From Terriglobales bacterium (GTDB taxonomy: Bacteria; Acidobacteriota; Terriglobia; Terriglobales; Acidobacteriaceae): a stretch of 46,947 bases of DNA. The translations under genes and the position numbers were made by a program. The stretch spans positions 1 to 46,947 of the forward strand of contig DASRER010000045.1 of assembly GCA_035651995.1 (NCBI GenBank), in the 5' to 3' direction. The notes beneath the pieces are model-generated. The model did not search any database and was not told where the DNA came from. It was given only the letters and a program-made list of their open reading frames with translations. Of the stretch, positions 1-8,556 are shown piece by piece (within the stretch, counting starts at the first letter, position 1; each line of letters begins with the position of its first letter).

Positions 1-937
1 CCAGCACGCCAGGGAAAACCGCGAACGCCAAGTCCCATGTAGGACCAGCCAGCCAGTTCGGGAACGGACGGAGCCAACCGCCCAGCCACAGCGTCGCGGC
101 TATGGACGAGACGGCGAACATGCCCGCGTACTCGGCGAGCATGAACAGTGACCAGCGCAATCCGCTGTATTCGGTGTGGAAGCCGGCGACGAGTTCCGAC
201 TCGGCTTCGGGCAGATCAAACGGCGCGCGGTTGGTTTCGGCGATCATCGCGATGGCGAAGATTCCGAATGCGATGAAGCCGAGCGGGAAGAACTTGAAGA
301 TGAACCAGGTGCCCTGCAGCTTCTGGGCTTCGACAATCTTGACCATGCTCAACGTGCCGGCGCCGTTCCAGCCCGCGGTGAAGCTGGTCATCATGATTGC
401 GGACACGATCGCCAATCCCATAGCCACTTCGTACGAGACCATCTGCGCCCTCGACCGCAGCGATCCCATCAGCGGATAGTGCGAGTTCGACGCCCATCCC
501 GCCATGATGATCCCGAGCACGCCCAGCGACGACACCCCCAGCATGAACAGCAGCCCGATGTTCATGTCGGTCACGGCATGCGTCGGCCCGAACGGCACCA
601 CAATAAAGACGGTGAACGCCGCAATCACCACCGCCACCGGCGCCAGCCAGAAAACCACGCGGTCGGCCTCGTCGGGCACGATGTCTTCTTTAATAAGCAG
701 CTTGAGGGCGTCGGCAATCGGCTGCAGCAGCCCATGCGGCCCCACGCGCATCGGCCCCAGCCGCACCTGCATGTGCGCCAGGATCTTGCGCTCCAGCCAG
801 TTCATGGCGATCACCGCAACCGAAATCCCGGTGAAGATCAGGAGGATGTAGATCAGCGCCCACACCGCTCCCCACATCGGATCGCCATACTGACCCGGCG
901 TGCCGCTCGATTTCAGGTAGTCCAGGAAGCTTTGCAT
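1..937 (-). CDS. nuoH: NADH-quinone oxidoreductase subunit H (partial, runs off left edge)
   Basis: NuoH is the membrane subunit of complex I that, with NuoB and NuoD, forms the quinone pocket at the foot of the membrane arm. The minus-strand frame is open from an ATG at 935-937 to the window edge, giving 312 residues; NuoH is usually about 330-350, so only the C-terminus is missing. I see the conserved loop ERKILAHMQVRLGP at residues 49-62, the RVGPHGLLQPIADALKLL stretch after it, and ETNRAPFDLPEAESELVAGF at 234-253, which are NuoH signatures. Several hydrophobic segments (near 25-45, 93-115, 126-147, 170-190, 215-233, 262-285) fit a polytopic protein. No clear Shine-Dalgarno precedes the ATG. 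An 89-base gap containing an inverted repeat separates it from nuoD. Confidence 0.95.
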   Translation of the reverse strand, partial: MQSFLDYLKSSGTPGQYGDPMWGAVWALIYILLIFTGISVAVIAMNWLERKILAHMQVRLGPMRVGPHGLLQPIADALKLLIKEDIVPDEADRVVFWLAPVAVVIAAFTVFIVVPFGPTHAVTDMNIGLLFMLGVSSLGVLGIIMAGWASNSHYPLMGSLRSRAQMVSYEVAMGLAIVSAIMMTSFTAGWNGAGTLSMVKIVEAQKLQGTWFIFKFFPLGFIAFGIFAIAMIAETNRAPFDLPEAESELVAGFHTEYSGLRWSLFMLAEYAGMFAVSSIAATLWLGGWLRPFPNWLAGPTWDLAFAVFPGVL

Positions 938-954
938 TTCAGAAGCTGGCAGTT

Positions 955-1023
955 AGCGCTTAGCAATTCGCATTTGGCCCCTGCGCTTCACGGCTAAATG
1001 CCAGGTGCGAACTGCTAAGTGCC
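955..1023. repeat. Dispersed inverted repeat (CTTAGCA family), copy 1
   Basis: Two imperfectly complementary 24-base arms, 955-978 and 1000-1023, with shared core GCACTTAGCAGTTCGCA (read from the right arm), enclose a 21-base loop. The same core recurs at 27110-27180. The element fills most of the nuoD-nuoH gap. It may form a hairpin in the nuo transcript, but no T-run follows, so it does not look like a terminator. Confidence 0.7.
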
Positions 1024-1026
1024 GCC

Positions 1027-2226
1027 CTACCGATCCACTTCCCCCAGCACGATATCAATCGTCCCAATCACCGCCACCACGTCGGCCACCAGCGCCCCGC
1101 GCACCATTTTGTCGAGCGCCTGAAGATTCACGAACGACGGCGGCCTCACGCGCACCCGATACGGCTGCGTGGACCCGTCGCTCACGATGAAGTATCCCAG
1201 CTCGCCCTTGGGCGCCTCGATCGAGTGATAAATCTCGCCCACGGCCGGCTTGATGACCTTGGGAATCTTGGCCATGATCGGCCCTTCCGGCAGCCCGTCC
1301 ACCGCCTGCTGGATGATGCGCAGCGACTGCCGCATCTCGGCGATGCGCACCAGGTACCGGTCGTAGGTGTCGCCGTTGGACCCAATCGGAATCTCGAAGT
1401 CGAAGTCCTTGTACGCCGCGTAGGGCTGCGCCTTGCGCAGGTCCCACTTCACGCCGGAAGCGCGCAGCACCGGCCCGGTCACGCCCAGGTCAATCGCGTC
1501 TTTCGCGCTGATGAATCCCACGCCCTTGGTCCGCTCCACCCAGATGCGGTTCGTCGTCAGCAGCGTCTCGTACTCGTCAATCTTGGGCGCCACGAACTTG
1601 CTGAACTTGCGGACGTCTTCCTCGAACCCGTCGTAGGTCTCGTACAGGCAGCCGCCGATGCGAAACGCATGCGTCGTGAGCCGCGCCCCGCAGTACTTCT
1701 CGAAGATCTTCAGGATCTCTTCGCGGTCGCGGAAGGTGTAGAACAGCGGCGTGATGGCGCCGATATCGAGCGCGTGCGTGCCCAGCCACAGCATGTGGCT
1801 CGCCAGCCGGTTCAGCTCCGCCAGGATCACCCGGATGTACTGCGCCCGCGGCGGCGCCTCCACGTTGAGGATTTTTTCCACCGCTTCGCAGTAGCCGAGT
1901 CCGTTCGAGACCGCCGCCACGTAGTCCATGCGGTCCACGTACGGATTGAACATCGTGTAGGTGCGGTGCTCGGCAATCTTCTCCACGCCGCGGTGCAGAT
2001 ATCCGATCACGCACTCGGTGCCCAGCACCTTTTCGCCGTCCAGCTTCAGGATGACGCGCAGCACGCCGTGCGTCGAAGGATGCTGCGGGCCCATGTTGAG
2101 CACCAGCTCGTTGGCGTCGAGGAACGTCTCATCGCGCCGCGCGCGTTCCTGTTGCGTCAGCCGGAGCTGCGCCTCGGGCGTGTCGAGATCCAGATGCGCC
2201 GTGCCCGGATTGTGCTCGTCTTTCAT
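1027..2226 (-). CDS. nuoD: NADH-quinone oxidoreductase subunit D (49 kDa subunit)
   Basis: NuoD is a peripheral-arm subunit that lines the quinone-binding site opposite NuoB. The 399-residue product carries GPQHPSTHG at 46-54, [10 protein letters not shown] at 77-86 and DRMDY at 98-102, and ends in the typical [10 protein letters not shown]. It is a stand-alone NuoD, not the NuoCD fusion of enterobacteria. I chose the ATG at 2224-2226; a TTG at 2275-2277 would add 17 unconserved residues and overlap nuoC. nuoC ends 34 bases upstream. The partner subunit NuoB is not encoded nearby. Confidence 0.96.
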   Translation of the reverse strand: MKDEHNPGTAHLDLDTPEAQLRLTQQERARRDETFLDANELVLNMGPQHPSTHGVLRVILKLDGEKVLGTECVIGYLHRGVEKIAEHRTYTMFNPYVDRMDYVAAVSNGLGYCEAVEKILNVEAPPRAQYIRVILAELNRLASHMLWLGTHALDIGAITPLFYTFRDREEILKIFEKYCGARLTTHAFRIGGCLYETYDGFEEDVRKFSKFVAPKIDEYETLLTTNRIWVERTKGVGFISAKDAIDLGVTGPVLRASGVKWDLRKAQPYAAYKDFDFEIPIGSNGDTYDRYLVRIAEMRQSLRIIQQAVDGLPEGPIMAKIPKVIKPAVGEIYHSIEAPKGELGYFIVSDGSTQPYRVRVRPPSFVNLQALDKMVRGALVADVVAVIGTIDIVLGEVDR

Positions 2227-2260
2227 TGGCTCGCGCGCCGCCGTCCGCCGGCGGCAAAAC

Positions 2261-2842
2261 TCACTGCCCCGATTCAATCCCCAGGTTGATCCTCACCCAC
2301 TCATTGTCCTGCTGGATGATCCCGTAGTCCTTGCGCAGCGGATGTCCCTTCCAGTCGTCAGGCAGCAGGATGCGGCGCATGTCCGGATGCCCGTCGAACT
2401 GCACGCCGAACATGTCGAATGCCTCGCGCTCCAGCCAGTTCGCCGTTCCCCACAGCGCCACTACGCTGGGCGCGGCTTCGCCTTCGGCCACGCCGGTCTT
2501 CACCCGAATGCGCTCGTTGCGCGCAAAGCTGTACACGATCCACACCACCTCGAACTGCTTGGCGCGCTCCGGATAGTGCACGCAGGTCACGTCCACCAGG
2601 TAGTCGAACTCTTCATCGTCACGCATCAGCGCCAGCACGTCGTAAGCGACCGAACGATCGACGATCAAATAATTCTGGCCGAGATATGTGCTCGCCTCGC
2701 TGATGCCCGATCCAAAGCGCTGGCGCAGGCGCGCCACCATCTCCGACTCCCACGGCTGCGCCGCGGGTCCAGATGGTTTAGCGGGGGCGGCGTGGCCGCC
2801 TTCAGAAGGCTTTGCGGGTTGGGACTTGGCTTCGTCGGCCAT
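2261..2842 (-). CDS. nuoC: NADH-quinone oxidoreductase subunit C (30 kDa subunit)
   Basis: NuoC is a peripheral-arm scaffold subunit of complex I that binds NuoD. The 193-residue product ends with the family signature: [20 protein letters not shown] followed by [17 protein letters not shown]. The first ~35 residues are Ala/Pro/Lys-rich and unconserved. The ATG at 2840-2842 has an AGGA Shine-Dalgarno just upstream; an upstream in-frame start near 2893 would only add low-complexity residues. It is the first gene after the 283-base gap that follows nuoA. nuoB normally lies between nuoA and nuoC but is absent. Confidence 0.95.
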   Translation of the reverse strand: MADEAKSQPAKPSEGGHAAPAKPSGPAAQPWESEMVARLRQRFGSGISEASTYLGQNYLIVDRSVAYDVLALMRDDEEFDYLVDVTCVHYPERAKQFEVVWIVYSFARNERIRVKTGVAEGEAAPSVVALWGTANWLEREAFDMFGVQFDGHPDMRRILLPDDWKGHPLRKDYGIIQQDNEWVRINLGIESGQ

Positions 2843-2958
2843 TCGCGTCCTGCACACAACCGCGGGCGCGCCCACTCTGCCCGAAGCGCGCACCGGCCCA
2901 AAGGCTCTGTCAACAGCTACTTACGTGCCAAAAGGAGCGAGAATCCTGAAGAAACTTA

Positions 2959-2988
2959 CTTGTAACAGCTTGCAGCAACGAGTGTCAA
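2959..2988 (-). promoter_or_regulatory. Candidate sigma-70 promoter for nuoC-nuoD-nuoH
   Basis: On the minus strand a perfect -35 box TTGACA (2983-2988) is followed after 18 bases by TACAAG (2959-2964, four of six matches to TATAAT). The start of transcription would fall near 2952, leaving a leader of about 110 bases before nuoC. The rest of the 283-base gap (2843-3125) holds no gene that I can recognise, and no trace of nuoB. Confidence 0.45.
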
Positions 2989-3125
2989 CGCGCCTGAGGG
3001 ACGGCCGCGTTCTGCTCAGGCGTGAGCTGCTTGGCTGGGTGATCTTGCGATGCTTCGACAACGCCGGTCTGGCAGCGACCGGCTTCCATTCGGCAGTTCC
3101 GCAGTTCGGCAATTCGGCAATTGCG

Positions 3126-3482
3126 CTACACCCACTCCAGCGCGCCCTTTTTCCATATCCAGATGTACCCGACGACCAGGATCGCCAGGAACACCATCAT
3201 CTCCATGAAGCCGAACCAGGCCAGCGCCTTGAACTGCACCGCCCAGGGGAACAGGAAGATGGTTTCCACGTCGAAGACGACGAACAGGATGGCGACAATG
3301 TAGAAGCGCACCGTGTAGCGCCCGCGCGCGCCGTCCACCGGATCAATGCCGCATTCGTACGGCATGAGCTTCGTCTTGAACGGGTTCTCCGGACGCACCA
3401 GCTTGGCGATGACGAGCGTCACCACCGGAATCGCCAGCGCCACCAGGATGAACAGGAACGCGGGAATGTAGTTCTGCGGCAT
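3126..3482 (-). CDS. nuoA: NADH-quinone oxidoreductase subunit A
   Basis: NuoA is a small three-helix membrane subunit of complex I next to NuoH. The 118-residue product has three hydrophobic segments (about 6-28, 60-80, 87-108), the conserved loop KLMPYECGIDPVDGARGRY between the first two, and a typical end, IWKKGALEWV. I chose the ATG at 3480-3482; a GTG three codons upstream is possible. A minus-strand extended -10 (TGG TATGAT, 3492-3500) lies so close that the transcript could be nearly leaderless, which favours the ATG; this promoter is a weak inference. First gene of the complex I group seen here. Confidence 0.93.
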   Translation of the reverse strand: MPQNYIPAFLFILVALAIPVVTLVIAKLVRPENPFKTKLMPYECGIDPVDGARGRYTVRFYIVAILFVVFDVETIFLFPWAVQFKALAWFGFMEMMVFLAILVVGYIWIWKKGALEWV

Positions 3483-3511
3483 CCGCCGCACATCATACCA
3501 AATCTTGACTT

Positions 3512-3700
3512 ACCACGGATTCTCACGCATGAACACGGACCTGGACGAGATGGACCCGCCGCCTGCGGCCGGGCGCCGTCAGGGCCGCGCTACATGACCG
3601 CCTCTTGCCGTTGAGGTGGTCCTCTCGGAATCCGCTCTCCCACGGATTCTCGTGAACACCGAGTGAGACCTGTTTCGAATTTCTGTCCATCCGCGGTGAG
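3512..3700. repeat. Degenerate copies of a dispersed CCACGGAT / GAACACGGA element
   Basis: The intergenic stretch between nuoA and the divergent multicopper oxidase holds two pieces of a dispersed element. One is CCACGGATTCTCACGCATGA followed by ACACGGACC at 3513-3541. The other is CCACGGATTCTCGTGAACAC at 3640-3659, continuing to TGTCCATCCGCGGTGAG near 3685-3701. I see no coding capacity here. Confidence 0.45.
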
Positions 3701-3754
3701 CTTGCGCCTTTTCGCCGTCCGCGCGCACAATGTCCACCGCCTGGAGAGGCCCCA

Positions 3755-4927
3755 ATGCTCAAAGCACTGCGCACTACTGCGGTTTTGCTCTGTTGTTCCA
3801 CGTTCCTTCTCGCCCAAGCTCCGCCGTCGCCGAAAAAACCAGCCGCCAAGTCCCCGGCCGGCAAAGTCCGCAACTACTTCATCGCCGCCGACGAGGTCGA
3901 GTGGGACTACGCCCCGCTCGGCATGGACCACATGACCGGCAAGCCCTTCGACAAGCTCGCTAGCGCCTTTGTGGACAAAGCGCCCAACCGCATCGGCCAC
4001 ATCTATCGCAAGGCCGTCTATCGCGAGTACACCGACGCCACATTCCAGCACCTCAAGCCGCGCCCCGAAGCCGAGCAGCACATGGGCATCCTCGGCCCCG
4101 TGATCCGCGCCGAGGTCGGCGACACCATCAGGATCACCTTCAAGAACAACGCCACCCAGCCCTACAGCATGCATCCGCACGGCGTCTCTTATAAGAAGGA
4201 CTCGGAGGGCTCGCCCTACGCCAACATGTCCATGGCCGCCACCGGCCTGGTGCCGCCCGGTCAGACGCACATCTACACCTGGGAGGTGCCCGAGCGTGCC
4301 GGCCCCGCGAATGGCGACGAAAGCTCCGCGCTCTGGCTCTACCACTCGCACAACTACGAACCCAAAGACGTGAACGCCGGCCTCGTCGGTCCGCTCATCA
4401 TCACCCGCCGCGGCATGGCGCGGCCCGACGGCAGCCCCAAAGATGTGGATCGCGAAGTCTTCGCCTTTTTCATGGTCTTCGACGAGATCCGCTCGCACTA
4501 CATCGACCACAACATCAACACCTACGCCGGCGATCCCAGCACGATCAAGGACCGCTCCGAGTTCTTGCCCTTCGACGCCAACGGCGACCCCAACATCCTG
4601 CTCGGCTCCGGCTTCGCCGCCGTGAACCACAAGTACGCCATCAACGGATTCCTCTACGGCAACAATCCCCCCATCAGGATGAAGCGGGGCCAGCACGTGC
4701 GCTGGTACCTGATGACCATGGGCGACGCCTTCAACTTCCACACGCCGCACTGGCACGGCAACGTCGTCACCGTGGACCACCACAATGCCGACATCGTGGC
4801 ACTCTCGCCGGCACAGTTCGTCATCGCCGACATGACGCCCGACAACCCCGGCACCTGGATGTTCCACTGCCACATCAGCGAACACATGGAAGCCGGCATG
4901 ATGACGAATTACGAAGTGACGGAGTAG
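3755..4927 (+). CDS. Exported two-domain multicopper oxidase
   Basis: This is a copper oxidase that would couple one-electron oxidation of a substrate to reduction of O2 to water outside the inner membrane. The 390-residue precursor starts with a signal peptide (about 1-20) preceded by a good GGAGAGG ribosome site. Copper ligands are visible: HPHG (H140, H142), LYHSHN (H197, H199), FHTPHWHG (H329, H332, H334) and MFHCHISEHMEAGM (H371, C372, H373, H377, M382). The type 1 site (His, Cys, His, Met) is complete only in the second cupredoxin domain; the first domain has HSH in place of HCH. That is the pattern of two-domain (small laccase/ceruloplasmin-like) enzymes, which assemble as trimers. It stands alone, divergent from nuoA. 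The physiological substrate cannot be read from the sequence; metal ions or phenolics are both possible. Confidence 0.88.
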   Translation: MLKALRTTAVLLCCSTFLLAQAPPSPKKPAAKSPAGKVRNYFIAADEVEWDYAPLGMDHMTGKPFDKLASAFVDKAPNRIGHIYRKAVYREYTDATFQHLKPRPEAEQHMGILGPVIRAEVGDTIRITFKNNATQPYSMHPHGVSYKKDSEGSPYANMSMAATGLVPPGQTHIYTWEVPERAGPANGDESSALWLYHSHNYEPKDVNAGLVGPLIITRRGMARPDGSPKDVDREVFAFFMVFDEIRSHYIDHNINTYAGDPSTIKDRSEFLPFDANGDPNILLGSGFAAVNHKYAINGFLYGNNPPIRMKRGQHVRWYLMTMGDAFNFHTPHWHGNVVTVDHHNADIVALSPAQFVIADMTPDNPGTWMFHCHISEHMEAGMMTNYEVTE

Positions 4928-4947
4928 CGGGCAAATCCTTCGGAATT

Positions 4948-5103
4948 GTCATCCCGAGGAGCGGAGCGACGAGGGATCTGCTTTTGATTCTCGGTGGAAG
5001 CACCGGGCTTTAGCCCGGTGAACAAACGCGGAACAGCTCGGGGCTTTAGCCCCGGAACGAAAGAGTGTTCCCACGTCCGCGCCGTGTTTGCGGCGAGCAC
5101 GGA
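4948..5103. repeat. Cluster of three dispersed repeat elements downstream of the multicopper oxidase
   Basis: Three elements lie in tandem. At 4948-4980 is half of the GTCATCC...GGGATCT element that is complete at 8580-8692. At 4991-5055 is a two-palindrome module: CACCGGGCTTTAGCCCGGTG (5001-5020) and CGGGGCTTTAGCCCCG (5039-5054). At 5064-5103 is a degenerate copy of the CCCACGT...GCGCCG element. The last two recur in the same orientation, but in reverse order, at 6443-6698, on the other side of the membrane protein gene. No T-run follows the hairpins. Confidence 0.75.
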
Positions 5104-5195
5104 CCGTGTGGCCGCGGGCGAATCGGGGCCCCCGGCGCGCCTGCTTTTGGCGAGGCGGGGTGAGGACCCCGCCCGCGCTCGCATCATGCGGAGCC

Positions 5196-6323
5196 TCATT
5201 CCTTCTCGATCTGCAACCCTCCCCAGAACGCAAACGCAAACACCGTCGCCGCCAGGAACTCGAACAGAATGTCTTTGGGCTGAAAGAAGCCGCTCAGGGT
5301 TGCGCCGTGGAACTTCGTGCGGATGTATAGGAAGTTCACCACGCCGCCCACCAGCATGTCGCCGAGCTGGCCCGCGGCCGCGCCCACCCAGATCGCCAGC
5401 CACAGCGGCGAGCGGGTCATGCGCAACGCCAGCGCCAGCCCGCCCAGCGTGAACGACGCAGCCATGAAGGCGAGTAGCATCGATATCGGACGCCAGTCCG
5501 TGTGTCCGGCCATGATCGCGCTCACGATGGCGCGCTCGATCAGCCGCAGGACCGAGTACGCGCCTGCCGCCGCAAAAATCCCGCCCCACTCGTTGCGAAT
5601 GGGACGAAGCAACAGCAGCACGCACGCCGCCAGCAGCAGGTCGCCGATGAAGGCCATCACCGCGAACCATATCGGGACTGCCGCCTGCCGCATGACCATC
5701 GGTCCGATGAAAAAGGTGAACGCGGTAGAGAGCAGCAACGCCACCGTGAAGGCCACGATCGGCATCCATCGGATGCGCGCGCCCGCCAGCCCCAGGAGCT
5801 TTCGCAGGCCTTCGCCGGCGTCTTCCGCCGCGGGCGCGTAAGTCACACTGCCCGGCCGAGCGCCCACCACATGCCGCTGCCAGTGCGCGTTCAGGCTGCT
5901 CTGGCAGGTGAGGAAGCCGGCCAACACCATCGCCTCGGTAATCAACGCCAGCGCCGGGTGAATGAAACCCACAACGCAGTTGCCAGCGATGCCGCCGATG
6001 AGCAGTCCGCGCGCCAGCCCGGTGTTGAGCAGCGGATCACCCAGTCCTTCCTTACGCTGCATGCCGTGGATCGTCCCCGTAAAGTCGATCAGCACGCGGA
6101 AGAACCAGTAGATGTTGAAGAACGGAATCAGCAGGAACCCCGCCGCCTGCCCGGGCTGCACCGTCGTGACGCCGGGCGAATGCGCGCGCATCTCCTTGTA
6201 GATCTGGTACAGCCAGTAGACCCAGTAGATGTTGGCGGTGATCAGCAGCAAGCCGGCCATCGCCGGCAGATTGCGTGGCTTTCCCAGGGGAGCCGCAACA
6301 GCGGCCGATGCCGCAGCAGACAT
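5196..6323 (-). CDS. Polytopic membrane protein of unknown function (DUF4234-like N-terminus)
   Basis: I cannot assign a function. The 375-residue product has roughly nine to ten hydrophobic segments. Near the N-terminus two related segments, NIYWVYWLYQIYKEMR and FFNIYWFFRVLIDF, both carry a NIYW core, which resembles small membrane domains of the DUF4234 type. The C-terminal two-thirds look like a separate helical bundle. The ATG at 6321-6323 has a strong GGAGG site six bases upstream; an upstream extension to 6452 would be a soluble, non-conserved tail running through repeat DNA. The gene is monocistronic and lies between two sets of dispersed repeats, 4991-5103 and 6443-6698. Confidence 0.8.
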   Translation of the reverse strand: MSAAASAAVAAPLGKPRNLPAMAGLLLITANIYWVYWLYQIYKEMRAHSPGVTTVQPGQAAGFLLIPFFNIYWFFRVLIDFTGTIHGMQRKEGLGDPLLNTGLARGLLIGGIAGNCVVGFIHPALALITEAMVLAGFLTCQSSLNAHWQRHVVGARPGSVTYAPAAEDAGEGLRKLLGLAGARIRWMPIVAFTVALLLSTAFTFFIGPMVMRQAAVPIWFAVMAFIGDLLLAACVLLLLRPIRNEWGGIFAAAGAYSVLRLIERAIVSAIMAGHTDWRPISMLLAFMAASFTLGGLALALRMTRSPLWLAIWVGAAAGQLGDMLVGGVVNFLYIRTKFHGATLSGFFQPKDILFEFLAATVFAFAFWGGLQIEKE

Positions 6324-6442
6324 GTTTGCCTCCGGTCGAGCGGGCCCGGGGCCTATCGCGAATTGCGCGCCATTATGGCCATCCGCCCGCCAGACGCAAG
6401 GGAAATCTGCAACGCGGACCCACGAAAGGATGGCCGCGCAGA

Positions 6443-6698
6443 AGGCGCCCACGTTCGCGCCGCGTTCTTTGCTGCGCTAACGTGGGGACAACCGTCCAAA
6501 CGAGGCACTTCACGTTGTAGCGACGGGCGCCCTCGCCCGTCGGCGCGCCGCAGGCGCGCTTGGAAAATAGCCCGGCGCTTCCAGCGCCGGGTACGGCGCC
6601 ACCAGAGAATGCCGTCCCGTAGGGACGGCATCTCGGTGGGAGCACCGGGCTTTAGCCCGTTGAATACAAGCGCTCACCAATCGGGGCTATAGCCCCGG
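6443..6698. repeat. Palindrome-rich region: one inverted element and six perfect hairpins in tandem
   Basis: The intergenic stretch 6324-6993 contains no gene that I can support. It starts with a CCCACGTTCGCGCC element (arms 6448-6461 and 6473-6486). Six perfect hairpins follow: 6521-6542 (9-bp stem), 6543-6559 (7 bp), 6571-6591 (9 bp), 6609-6631 (10 bp), 6643-6662 (8-9 bp) and 6682-6697 (7 bp). Stem sequences differ from each other; the last two match the module at 4991-5055. No T-runs follow, so these look like REP-type elements rather than terminators. The remainder (6699-6944) is less structured, and a second -10-like TATAAG sits near 6803. Confidence 0.8.
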
Positions 6699-6944
6699 GG
6701 CCCGCGGCGCAGCCAGCAGCGGTTCCCTGTCGCACCTTGTCGCTTGCAATCCACAGCCTGGACATGTCAACCTCGGGAAAACTCACGCACGCGGCCTATA
6801 GCTATAAGACATTGTTCTTTGTTCCCAATACTTTGCCTCTAAGCCATCTGAACTCAAAGACCCGGAAACAGGGTTTCGCCAACTCATCGATTCCCAAAGA
6901 CCGCGCCAAAACCCACCGGGGGGCTGCGCACGCGGCGTGCCATT

Positions 6945-6950
6945 TATAAT
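6945..6950 (+). promoter_or_regulatory. Candidate -10 box for lysS
   Basis: A perfect TATAAT lies 44 bases before the lysS start, within an AT-rich patch in otherwise GC-rich DNA. No good -35 box is visible 16-18 bases upstream. Transcription would start near 6957 and give a leader of about 37 bases. Confidence 0.45.
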
Positions 6951-6993
6951 TCCTTGCTTTGTCGCTACGTTCTGCGCAACCCAGGTGAACTGA

Positions 6994-8556
6994 TTGTCTC
7001 TTGACGAAAAAATCTACGAGCAGCGCCGCGAGAAGCTGAAGCAGATCGAGGCGCTGGGGCAGGAAGCCTATCCGCGCCGCTTCGAAGCGTCGCACTCGGT
7101 TTCGCAAATTCTGAGCGCCTACTCCGGCAAGACCGGCGAGCAACTCGAACACGAGCGCGTCAACGTCACCGTCGCCGGCCGCATCCGCGCCATCCGTCTC
7201 ATGGGCAAGGCCGGCTTCGCGCATATCCAGCAAGGCGGCGGGCGGCTTCAGGCCTACATCAAGAAGGACGACGTCGGCGAGAAAGGCTTCGAGCTCTGGA
7301 AGCTGCTCGATATCGGCGACCACATCGGCGTGCGCGGCTACCTGTTCCGCACGCGGACGGGCGAGCTCACCGTCCACGTCGCCGAGATCACGTTCCTGTC
7401 AAAAGACCTGCTGCCGCTGCCGGAAAAATGGCACGGCCTCACCGACGTCGAACTGCGCTATCGCCAGCGCTACGTGGACCTGGTGATGAACCCCGAAGTC
7501 CGCGACGTATTCGTGAAGCGCAGCAAGGTCGTGCAGGCGATCCGCGCGTTCCTGGAATCGCGCGGCTACATCGAAGTCGAGACGCCCATGCTTCAGCCGA
7601 TCGCCGGGGGCGCCACGGCCAAGCCATTCATCACCCACCACAACACGCTCGACATGGACCTGTACCTGCGCATCGCGCCCGAGCTTTACCTGAAGCGGCT
7701 CATCGTGGGCGGGCTGGATCGCGTGTACGAAATCAATCGCAACTTCCGCAACGAGGGCATCAGCACGCAGCACAATCCCGAGTTCACCATGCTGGAGTTC
7801 TACCAGGCGTACGCCGGCTATCGCGACCTGATGGACCTGACCGAGCAGATGCTGGCCGAAGTCGCGCGCCAGGTGAACGGCGCCACCAAAGCTCGGTTCG
7901 GCGACAAAGAGTTCGATTTCGCCGGCTGGCAGCGCCTCTCCATGCGCGAGGCCATCATCAAGTACTGGCCGGAGAAGGCCGCGCCAAAGCCGCAAATGAG
8001 CGATTTCGCCACCGCCGGCTCAGTCGCCACGCTGGTGAAGCGCTTCAACGCGGCGCACACGCCGCACATGCCGTTCGATCCCACCGATCCGCCCGGAAAA
8101 ACGATCGCGGCGCTCTTCGAGGCCGCGGCCGAAGAGCACCTGATCCAGCCGACGATCCTCTACGACTTCCCGCTGGCCATCTCTCCGCTCTCCAAGCGCA
8201 AGCCCGACGAGCCCGATTGGGTGGAGCGCTTCGAGATCTTCATCGGCGGGCTGGAGATCGGCAACGCCTTCAGCGAATTGAACGATCCCGAGGAGCAGCT
8301 GCGCCGCTTCCAGGAACAAGTCGAGCAGCGCAAGCGCGGTGACGAAGAGGCCATGGCCGAGGTGGACCACGACTACGTCCGCGCGCTCAGCTACGGTATG
8401 CCGCCGACCGCGGGCGAAGGCGTCGGCATCGACCGCCTCACGATGCTGCTCACCGGCTCGCGCTCCATCCGCGACGTGATCCTGTTCCCGCTCCTGCGCC
8501 CGGAGAGGCCACAGGAGACCGCGAGCGAAACTGCCGAAACAAAAAAAGAGACGTAG
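6994..8556 (+). CDS. lysS: Lysyl-tRNA synthetase (class II)
   Basis: LysS charges tRNA-Lys with lysine in the cytoplasm. The 520-residue product has the N-terminal OB-fold anticodon-binding domain (about 55-140) and the class II catalytic core. Motif 1 lies around 173-213 ([15 protein letters not shown], then GGATAKPF), motif 2 around 246-271 ([13 protein letters not shown], then [10 protein letters not shown]) and motif 3 at 475-486 ([12 protein letters not shown]). The start is a TTG at 6994-6996 with AGGTGA upstream; no ATG is available nearby. The C-terminal ~15 residues ([15 protein letters not shown]) are a charged extension. Its last codons and stop lie inside the terminator hairpin of the convergent amidohydrolase gene. 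Confidence 0.97.
   Translation: MSLDEKIYEQRREKLKQIEALGQEAYPRRFEASHSVSQILSAYSGKTGEQLEHERVNVTVAGRIRAIRLMGKAGFAHIQQGGGRLQAYIKKDDVGEKGFELWKLLDIGDHIGVRGYLFRTRTGELTVHVAEITFLSKDLLPLPEKWHGLTDVELRYRQRYVDLVMNPEVRDVFVKRSKVVQAIRAFLESRGYIEVETPMLQPIAGGATAKPFITHHNTLDMDLYLRIAPELYLKRLIVGGLDRVYEINRNFRNEGISTQHNPEFTMLEFYQAYAGYRDLMDLTEQMLAEVARQVNGATKARFGDKEFDFAGWQRLSMREAIIKYWPEKAAPKPQMSDFATAGSVATLVKRFNAAHTPHMPFDPTDPPGKTIAALFEAAAEEHLIQPTILYDFPLAISPLSKRKPDEPDWVERFEIFIGGLEIGNAFSELNDPEEQLRRFQEQVEQRKRGDEEAMAEVDHDYVRALSYGMPPTAGEGVGIDRLTMLLTGSRSIRDVILFPLLRPERPQETASETAETKKET

Noticed and set aside
1225-2289. Long plus-strand open frame of 354 codons opposite nuoD
   Set aside because: It lies antisense to a clear nuoD, is His/Arg/Val-rich without any domain, and is expected in GC-rich DNA.
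2921-3112. Short minus-strand frame in the nuoA-nuoC gap as a nuoB remnant
   Set aside because: The 63-residue translation has none of the NuoB cysteines or motifs, and it overlaps the candidate promoter.
3590-4885. Minus-strand open frame of 431 codons opposite the multicopper oxidase
   Set aside because: Composition is Gly/Val/His/Asp-rich, the mirror of the oxidase codons; no motif or ribosome site.
5001-5054. Rho-independent terminators after the multicopper oxidase
   Set aside because: The hairpins are perfect, but neither strand has a T-run next to them; they match dispersed repeats elsewhere.
6521-6697. Possible CRISPR-like array
   Set aside because: The hairpins differ in sequence and spacing; there are no identical direct repeats with regular unique spacers, and no cas genes.
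6802-7377. Minus-strand frame of 191 codons upstream of and overlapping lysS
   Set aside because: Mostly antisense to lysS with no motif; the intergenic part is palindrome and promoter DNA.
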